Source: SIG480 sp045533555 (lineage in GTDB: Bacteria > Bacillota > Clostridia > Oscillospirales > JAAYXM01). Taken from it: 10,573 nucleotides of DNA. This document shows positions 7,125 to 10,573 of the stretch, piece after piece. The notes below the pieces were generated by a model. That model made no database searches and was not told the origin of the DNA. It saw only the letters and a list, made by a program, of their open reading frames with translations. Where the stretch lies: positions 1 through 10,573 of the forward strand of contig JAZSHZ010000009.1 of assembly GCA_045533555.1 (NCBI GenBank). Reading direction: 5' to 3'. Each line of letters opens with the position of its first letter. Position 1 is the first letter of the stretch. The translations under genes and the position numbers were made by a program.

Positions 7125-8148
7125 TGAGCTTTTCCTCCTCGCAATTTATAAACTCGCGCGAAAGCGAGAGAATCGCATCTATATCGCGCATATCGCCGAC
7201 GCTTGACGGAGTGTGGATATATCTCGTCGCAAGAGAAAGCGATGTTACCCTGACTCCGCCGCGCGAAGGATGGATGACGCCCGCATCCGTTCCGCCCGCA
7301 ATGCGGGTTTTTATCTGCCAGGGAATATTCTTCTCCTCCGCAAAGGAGCGGAGAAGTGAGAAAAGGCGTTTGTCATATATCGTCATTCCGTCCATACATC
7401 CGATAACCGCGCCTTTTCCGGGAGCGCAGACCTTCATCGCGCCCTCGGCAGTCGGAATGTCGCCCGCGGTTGTCGCTTCGAGAATGAGCGCGAATGCGGG
7501 TCTGACCCTATATGCGGCGGAATTTGCTCCGCGGCAACCTGCCTCCTCCTGAACGGTGAAGACGAAATGAGTGTCATATTCAAGCTCCTCCGAAAGAAGC
7601 TTCAGCATTATCGCGCATCCGAAGCGGTCATCGAGCGCCTTTGCCTTTATGCGGTTTTCGGAAAGAGCGGTGAATGCGCTGTCAAAAACCGCGAAGTCAC
7701 CCGGGGAGACGAGCTTTTCCGCCTTTGCTTTTTTCTCACATCCGATGTCTATGAAGAGAGAGGATACCTTCGGCGTCGTTGCGCGCTCCTCTCTGGTCGT
7801 CAGATGAACTGCCTTCATGCCGATAACGCCGGGGATTCCCTTATCTCCGACAAAAACGCGCTGACCGATGACAACGCGCGTGTCAACACCGCCGACGAAA
7901 TCGAACCTGAGGCATCCGTCATCGCAGATTTCACGGATTATGATTCCGACCTCGTCCATATGCGCGCAGACCATAAGCGGTTTTTCGCGTCTTTTCTTTC
8001 CTTTTTTGAACACATAGAGGTTCCCGATTGAATCCTCGCTTATATCATCGGTAAATTTCTCCGCTTCGGCGCGGATAAATTCGCGCACCTTTTCCTCATC
8101 GCCCGTTGCGCCGGGGATAAGGCACAGTGTCTTCAAAAGCTCCGTCAT
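7117..8148 (-). CDS. M42 family di-metal aminopeptidase (second of three paralogues)
   Basis: The start chosen is the ATG at 8148 (343 residues), with AGGAGG 9 nt upstream. The frame is open a further 57 codons upstream, but that part only overlaps the preceding gene and carries no family sequence. Active-site positions are His63 (CAHMDEVG), Asp173 (ALDDR), Glu201-Glu202 (VQEEAG), Glu224 (LILEATTAGD) and His312 (TRYIHTP), with GGTDAG at 285-290. Glu224 replaces the Asp seen in the two sister genes. Acidic residues of either kind occur at this position in di-zinc peptidases, so this is probably tolerated. It starts 4 nt after the upstream M42 gene and overlaps the downstream one by 8 nt. Confidence 0.92.
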   Translation of the reverse strand: MTELLKTLCLIPGATGDEEKVREFIRAEAEKFTDDISEDSIGNLYVFKKGKKRREKPLMVCAHMDEVGIIIREICDDGCLRFDFVGGVDTRVVIGQRVFVGDKGIPGVIGMKAVHLTTREERATTPKVSSLFIDIGCEKKAKAEKLVSPGDFAVFDSAFTALSENRIKAKALDDRFGCAIMLKLLSEELEYDTHFVFTVQEEAGCRGANSAAYRVRPAFALILEATTAGDIPTAEGAMKVCAPGKGAVIGCMDGMTIYDKRLFSLLRSFAEEKNIPWQIKTRIAGGTDAGVIHPSRGGVRVTSLSLATRYIHTPSSVGDMRDIDAILSLSREFINCEEEKLNA

Positions 8149-8152
8149 ATTC

Positions 8153-9175
8153 TCATCCCTCCTGCTTCGATATCGCCTGAATATACTCGGAAATGAGCTT
8201 TGCCGAGGCTTCGATATCGTTCTTTCTGACCGTCTCGACGGGCGTATGCATATATTTGAGCGGTATGGAGATAAGCCCCGTCGCAATTCCTTCGCGGACG
8301 GTCTGGATAGCCCATGCATTCGTTCCCGAATGACCGGGGCAGACCTCGATCTTATGCGGAATCTTCTTATCCTTTGCTACCTCGATGAGCTTCGAGCTTA
8401 TCCTTTTTGCCATATTCGGGCCGACTCCGATAATCGCACCCGAGCCTGCTTCAAAGGTCTCCGATTTGTCCGCCCCAGCAGTGTGGGCGTGAGTAACGTC
8501 AACGACGATTGCGAATTCAGGGTCAACCGTGTATGCGCCGATTTTTGCGCCGCGGCAGCCGACCTCCTCCTGAGTGCTCGCGAGGACGACGATGTCAAAC
8601 TGGAGCTTTTTGCCGCGAAGAAGCTCAACTGCCTTGAGGATAGCCGCAAGTCCCGCTCTGTCATCAAGCGCACGAGCGGTGATAAAGCCGCTCTGAAGGC
8701 GGCAGGGCTCGGCATCGAAGACGATAGGCGTGCCCACGGGTATTCCCGCATTTTCATCCTCGCCGATATCGATGAACAGCTCATCTAATTCAAATGATTT
8801 TTTCATATCCTCCGCCGAGAGGAGATGGGGAGGAACAGTCGTTATGACGCCGCTTCTCGGCGGGTCGGAAAGAACGGTCACGCATCTTGCGGGCAGAATC
8901 CGCGGGTCAACTCCGCCGAGAGTTTTGAAGCGGAGAAAGCCTTTTTCCTCACCCGTCACGATGAGACCGATTTCGTCAATATGCGCATCAAGGAGAATGC
9001 ATTTCGCATCCTTCTTTCCGCATCGCTTTATCCCGAAGACATTGCCGAAACCGTCAATCGCCGTTTCATCAACGAAACGGTCGACAAGGCTTTCGACGCG
9101 CTTCGATGCGCTCCGTTCAAAGCCCGAAGGCGATGGAGCCGAGGAAAGCTTATTTATAATCGAATATATATCCAT
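8153..9175 (-). CDS. M42 family di-metal aminopeptidase (first gene of the operon)
   Basis: The ATG at 9175 gives 340 residues and is preceded by AAAGGAAG at good spacing. A GTG at 9208 would add 11 residues but has no ribosome site. All family ligands are present: His65 (LDAHIDEIG), Asp171 (ALDDRAG), Glu203-Glu204 (TQEEVG), Asp226 (VVDVTHAH) and His310 (LKYMHTP). Where the two downstream paralogues have GGTDAG, this one has PGHSGTNAW (280-288), the other common M42 form, so it belongs to a different M42 subgroup. The first ~20 residues (LSSAPSPSGFE) match the usual start of the family. It leads the operon, about 225 nt downstream of the predicted leftward promoter at 9406-9435. Confidence 0.93.
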   Translation of the reverse strand: MDIYSIINKLSSAPSPSGFERSASKRVESLVDRFVDETAIDGFGNVFGIKRCGKKDAKCILLDAHIDEIGLIVTGEEKGFLRFKTLGGVDPRILPARCVTVLSDPPRSGVITTVPPHLLSAEDMKKSFELDELFIDIGEDENAGIPVGTPIVFDAEPCRLQSGFITARALDDRAGLAAILKAVELLRGKKLQFDIVVLASTQEEVGCRGAKIGAYTVDPEFAIVVDVTHAHTAGADKSETFEAGSGAIIGVGPNMAKRISSKLIEVAKDKKIPHKIEVCPGHSGTNAWAIQTVREGIATGLISIPLKYMHTPVETVRKNDIEASAKLISEYIQAISKQEG

Positions 9176-9236
9176 ATCGCACTTCCTTTCATATGTTAAG
9201 TTTACCACATTTCAAAGAAGAAATAAAGTGGTTCTC

Positions 9237-9431
9237 CTATCTCAAAGCTCCGAGCATTGTAAATATCAAACCGACAATTTCTTCAGGAGTTTTCTTTATT
9301 CTATCGGTCAGCCACTTCTGAACAATGCTGCATATGCCGTTTCGGGAAATGCCGAAGATCTTACAAAAACAGGAAAATTGTTCATTGACTGTTCGAAATA
9401 TGTCAATTATAATATAAAGTGTATAAAAGTG
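9237..9431 (-). pseudogene. Probable remnant of a TetR-family regulator C-terminus
   Basis: A frame of 64 codons after an in-frame TGA (9434-9432) ends at TAG (9239-9237). It has no good start codon. Its last ~37 residues, with ISRNGICSIVQKWL, KKTPEE and IVGLIFTMLGAL, resemble the last helices of TetR/AcrR ligand-binding domains (small-G-..I..KWL...K.(T/S)PEE...LI...L). No DNA-binding domain is found upstream in any frame. I read it as a decayed gene now lying within the leader and promoter zone of the M42 operon. A chance match in a short frame is possible. Confidence 0.4.
9385..9413 (+). promoter_or_regulatory. Sigma-A promoter of the pgsA-like gene
   Basis: TTGACT (9385-9390) and TATAAT (9408-9413) are spaced by exactly 17 nt. 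The predicted transcription start is about 9420, giving a leader of about 120 nt. The -10 box overlaps the -10 box of the opposite promoter by four bases. Confidence 0.75.
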
Positions 9432-9435
9432 TCAA
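9406..9435 (-). promoter_or_regulatory. Sigma-A promoter of the M42/NAT/zinc-protease operon
   Basis: On the minus strand, a consensus TTGACA (9435-9430) and TATAAT (9411-9406) are separated by 18 nt. The predicted start is about 9399, so the operon mRNA would have a ~225-nt leader that contains the TetR-like remnant. The region 9385-9406 also holds an ATTGAC...GTCAAT inverted repeat (6-bp arms at 9384-9389 and 9402-9407) that covers the rightward -35 box. Confidence 0.65.
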
Positions 9436-9541
9436 GAAAGAGGAAGTTTCAAATAAATGATGAAAACGTGCATATTGATCTGCTTGTCACAGCAGACAAA
9501 AATTTTCTATCACCTTTAAAGGAAAAAGGAAGTGAGAGCGG

Positions 9542-10102
9542 ATGCAAAACAAATATAAAAACAAAATCCTGACAATACCAAATATTCTTTCGTTTTTCAG
9601 AATTATTTTGATTCCGTTTATCGTATATTTCTACCGTATACGCGAAAACTCCTTCCTTGCGCTTACCACGCTGATTATTTCGGGGCTCACCGATATTACG
9701 GACGGCTTCATTGCGCGCAAATTCGGAATGGTTAGCGATTTCGGAAAGGTGTTTGATCCCATTGCAGATAAGCTAACTCAAGCTTCGGTGCTATATTGTC
9801 TTCTTTCTCGCTTCGGCTATATGATAGTTCCGTTGATAATTCTTATCGTAAAGGAGATTTTCACAGGAATAACAGGATTGGTTTCAATAAAAAAGACGAA
9901 TACCGTCAGCGGAGCAGATTGGCACGGAAAGCTGACGACAGTCGGGCTTTATTCGATGATGGCGATACATCTTGTCTGGTATAATATTCCCAGAACGCTA
10001 TCGTTCATCCTCGTCACCGCCTGCATCATAATTATGGTTATGTCATTTCTCCTTTATTCAATAAAGAATATTCGTGCAATAAAAGAAGGAAGCTTTAAAT
10101 AA
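9542..10102 (+). CDS. pgsA: CDP-alcohol phosphatidyltransferase, probable CDP-diacylglycerol--glycerol-3-phosphate 3-phosphatidyltransferase
   Basis: The protein has 186 residues, normal for PgsA. The full CDP-alcohol phosphotransferase signature DxxDGxxAR(x8)GxxxDxxxD is present at 51-76 (Asp51, Asp54, Gly55, Ala58, Arg59, Gly68, Asp72, Asp76). The start IPNILSFFRIILIP (12-25) is typical of PgsA. Hydrophobic stretches at about 17-31, 36-50, 93-113, 131-147 and 153-172 fit the membrane topology of the family. It makes phosphatidylglycerol phosphate from CDP-diacylglycerol and glycerol-3-phosphate, the first step of anionic phospholipid synthesis. A cardiolipin synthase of the same family is the main alternative. 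The ribosome site is GGAAG 9 nt upstream of the ATG. The gene appears to be monocistronic. Confidence 0.85.
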   Translation: MQNKYKNKILTIPNILSFFRIILIPFIVYFYRIRENSFLALTTLIISGLTDITDGFIARKFGMVSDFGKVFDPIADKLTQASVLYCLLSRFGYMIVPLIILIVKEIFTGITGLVSIKKTNTVSGADWHGKLTTVGLYSMMAIHLVWYNIPRTLSFILVTACIIIMVMSFLLYSIKNIRAIKEGSFK

Positions 10103-10112
10103 AAAGCTTCCT
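10087..10112 (-). terminator. Hairpin around the pgsA stop codon; terminator signature on the leftward strand
   Basis: Stem AGGAAGCTTT/AAAGCTTCCT (10 bp) has the pgsA stop codon in its loop. In the pgsA direction no T-run follows, but leftward the stem is followed by TCTTTTATT. It therefore looks better suited to stop leftward transcripts before they run antisense into pgsA. The rightward pgsA transcript probably ends at 10324-10359. Confidence 0.5.
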
Positions 10113-10133
10113 CCGGACTGTCGAAAAATTAAT

Positions 10134-10320
10134 CAAGGCGTAAGCCTTGTATATCATCAATTCCAAAGGAATTGCATATCACCAACACGAAGTGTTGTAT
10201 ATCATCAAGCCGACAGATTTATACACGCTAAAGCGTGATGAGATGCAAGGGCGGAAAACCGCCCTTGATGATATGCACCTTGCTTCGCGCGGTGATGATA
10301 TGCCAAGCCTGTCGGCTTGG
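10134..10320. repeat. Symmetric array of seven short hairpins joined by a conserved 9-nt linker
   Basis: The hairpin arms are 10134-10139/10144-10149, 10158-10164/10168-10174, 10183-10188/10192-10197, 10224-10228/10233-10237, 10246-10254/10259-10267, about 10277-10293 (imperfect) and 10303-10309/10314-10320. The stems differ from one another in sequence. In the left half they are separated by TATATCATC (10150, 10198) or CATATCACC (10175). In the right half the spacers are the reverse complement, GATGATATG (10267, 10294), or a diverged ATGAGATGC (10238). AAGCCGACAG (10207-10216) also pairs perfectly with CTGTCGGCTT (10309-10318), enclosing the right-hand hairpins. There is no credible coding content. 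The function is unknown; a structured RNA, a 3'-UTR mRNA stabiliser or a selfish repeat are all possible. Confidence 0.75.
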
Positions 10321-10323
10321 ATA

Positions 10324-10359
10324 AACAAAAAACACTTGCAAATGCAAGTGTTTTTTGTT
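10324..10359 (+). terminator. Strong intrinsic terminator after the hairpin array
   Basis: A 17-bp perfect stem (10324-10340/10343-10359) with core CACTTGCA and flanking A6/T6 runs is usable in both directions. It is the best candidate for ending pgsA transcription, which would put the whole hairpin array in the pgsA 3' untranslated region. Confidence 0.75.
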
Positions 10360-10378
10360 GGCGGAGGGAGTGGGATTC
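10359..10378 (-). repeat. 20-nt duplicate of the tRNA-Ser 3' end (possible att remnant or relic tRNA)
   Basis: These 20 bases are identical to 10505-10524, the acceptor and 3' T-arm end of the tRNA-Ser gene including CCA. Just beyond, the T-loop sequence diverges (TAGAAT for TTCGAAT) and the T-stem loses a pair. It is therefore not a functional tRNA. A direct repeat of a tRNA 3' end is what integrating elements leave behind, but only ~126 bp lies between the copies. Confidence 0.6.
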
Positions 10379-10390
10379 TACCCGCGGACT

Positions 10391-10433
10391 AAAAAGCCTG
10401 CCACCGGCAGCCTTTTTGCGCACTGCGGTGCGC
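10391..10433. repeat. Two small hairpins between the tRNA-end duplicate and the tRNA gene
   Basis: The first (10391-10402/10406-10417) has one mismatch in a 12-bp stem and A5/T5 flanks, like a terminator. The second (10418-10423/10428-10433, GCGCAC/GTGCGC) follows with no gap. The rest of 10434-10469 shows nothing I can assign. Confidence 0.45.
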
Positions 10434-10469
10434 CGTCCTGTTCTCATCTGCCTCCCTTGCCGCAAAATA

Positions 10470-10500
10470 TAAGAACACCAACCTTCGGCTGGTGCTCTTT
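10470..10500 (-). terminator. Terminator of the tRNA-Ser gene
   Basis: On the minus strand, starting about 5 nt after the tRNA 3' end, AAGAGCACCAGC pairs with GGTTGGTGTTCTT (with G-U pairs) over a CGAA loop, and ATATTTT follows. Confidence 0.65.
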
Positions 10501-10504
10501 ATTA

Positions 10505-10573
10505 TGGCGGAGGGAGTGGGATTCGAACCCACGCGCCCTTTCGGACAAACGGTTTTCAAGACCGCCTCGTTAT
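10505..10573 (-). tRNA. tRNA-Ser(TGA), 3' portion; 5' end beyond window
   Basis: Reading leftward, the anticodon loop CTTGAAA carries TGA (10558-10556) on a GCGGT/ACCGT stem. A long class II variable arm with a GTCC-GAAA-GGGC hairpin follows, then the T-arm GTGGG-TTCGAAT-CCCAC, and an acceptor strand ending in an encoded CCA at 10505. The long variable arm and anticodon identify a serine tRNA reading UCN codons. The acceptor 5' strand and D-arm lie outside the window. Confidence 0.95.

Noticed and set aside
8149..8319. N-terminal extension of the second M42 protein by 57 codons
   Set aside because: It overlaps the end of the first M42 gene in another frame, has no ribosome site and adds arginine-rich sequence foreign to the family; the ATG at 8148 with AGGAGG is better.
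9482..9499. Small TCTGCT/AGCAGA-type hairpin in the pgsA leader as a riboswitch
   Set aside because: It is a single 5-6 bp stem with no conserved riboswitch core and no terminator or sequestered ribosome site.
8730..9572. 280-codon rightward frame across the first M42 gene and the spacer
   Set aside because: It is antisense to a clear M42 gene, has no family features and crosses the promoter region and the pgsA start.
10134..10320. CRISPR array
   Set aside because: The linkers are only 9 nt, the intervening units are self-complementary, spacing is irregular and orientation flips; there are no repeats of 23-40 nt and no cas gene in the window.
10147..10392. 81-codon rightward frame over the hairpin array
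   Set aside because: It is made entirely of palindromes, linkers and the terminator, with no ribosome site; non-coding structure explains it.
10205..10465. 86-codon leftward frame over the hairpin array and tRNA-end duplicate
   Set aside because: It passes through the terminator and tRNA fragment and has low-complexity basic composition; not a gene.

Overview
The window looks like chromosome from a low-to-mid GC Firmicute, most likely an uncultured gut Clostridia. The evidence is strong AGGAGG-type ribosome sites, near-consensus sigma-A promoters, tightly packed operons, and intergenic DNA full of small hairpins. I cannot name a genus from sequence alone.

Left third (1-3289, leftward genes). 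A secreted surface protein runs off the left edge. It is built from two copies of an unnamed ~200-residue module (WDS ... GTHGYK(F/Y)W), each followed by a bacterial Ig-like (Big2) domain. Upstream of it is a cytosolic ceramidase-like metallohydrolase that keeps the zinc ligands but not the usual nucleophile. Each gene has its own promoter of the form TTGATT-N17-TA(T/A)AT-like. The surface-protein promoter sits inside a perfect 13-bp inverted repeat.

Middle (3290-9175, leftward). A 435-bp gene-free stretch (3290-3724) holds the ceramidase-like gene's promoter and four perfect hairpins. Upstream of it is a six-gene operon, read right to left: three different M42 di-metal aminopeptidases in tandem, an arylamine N-acetyltransferase, a Sel1-repeat plus HExxHxxGxxD zinc protease fusion, and a small TerB-like protein. 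Gene junctions are +4, -8, -4, +18 and +2 nt, so the genes are almost certainly co-transcribed and partly translationally coupled. The content suggests intracellular peptide trimming, but the specific substrate is unknown.

Right third (9176-10573). A 366-bp spacer holds two face-to-face promoters that share one -10 region, one firing right into a pgsA-like phospholipid synthase gene and one firing left into the M42 operon. It also holds what looks like the decayed C-terminus of a TetR regulator. After pgsA there is a symmetric array of seven small hairpins joined by a conserved 9-nt linker whose orientation flips at mid-array. Then come a strong terminator, a 20-nt duplicate of the 3' end of a tRNA-Ser gene, two more hairpins, and the tRNA-Ser(TGA) gene itself, cut by the right edge.

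The best candidates for something undescribed are the hairpin/linker array, the triple-M42/NAT/zinc-protease operon, and the shared -10 promoter pair. All calls come from reading motifs by eye; no search was run.
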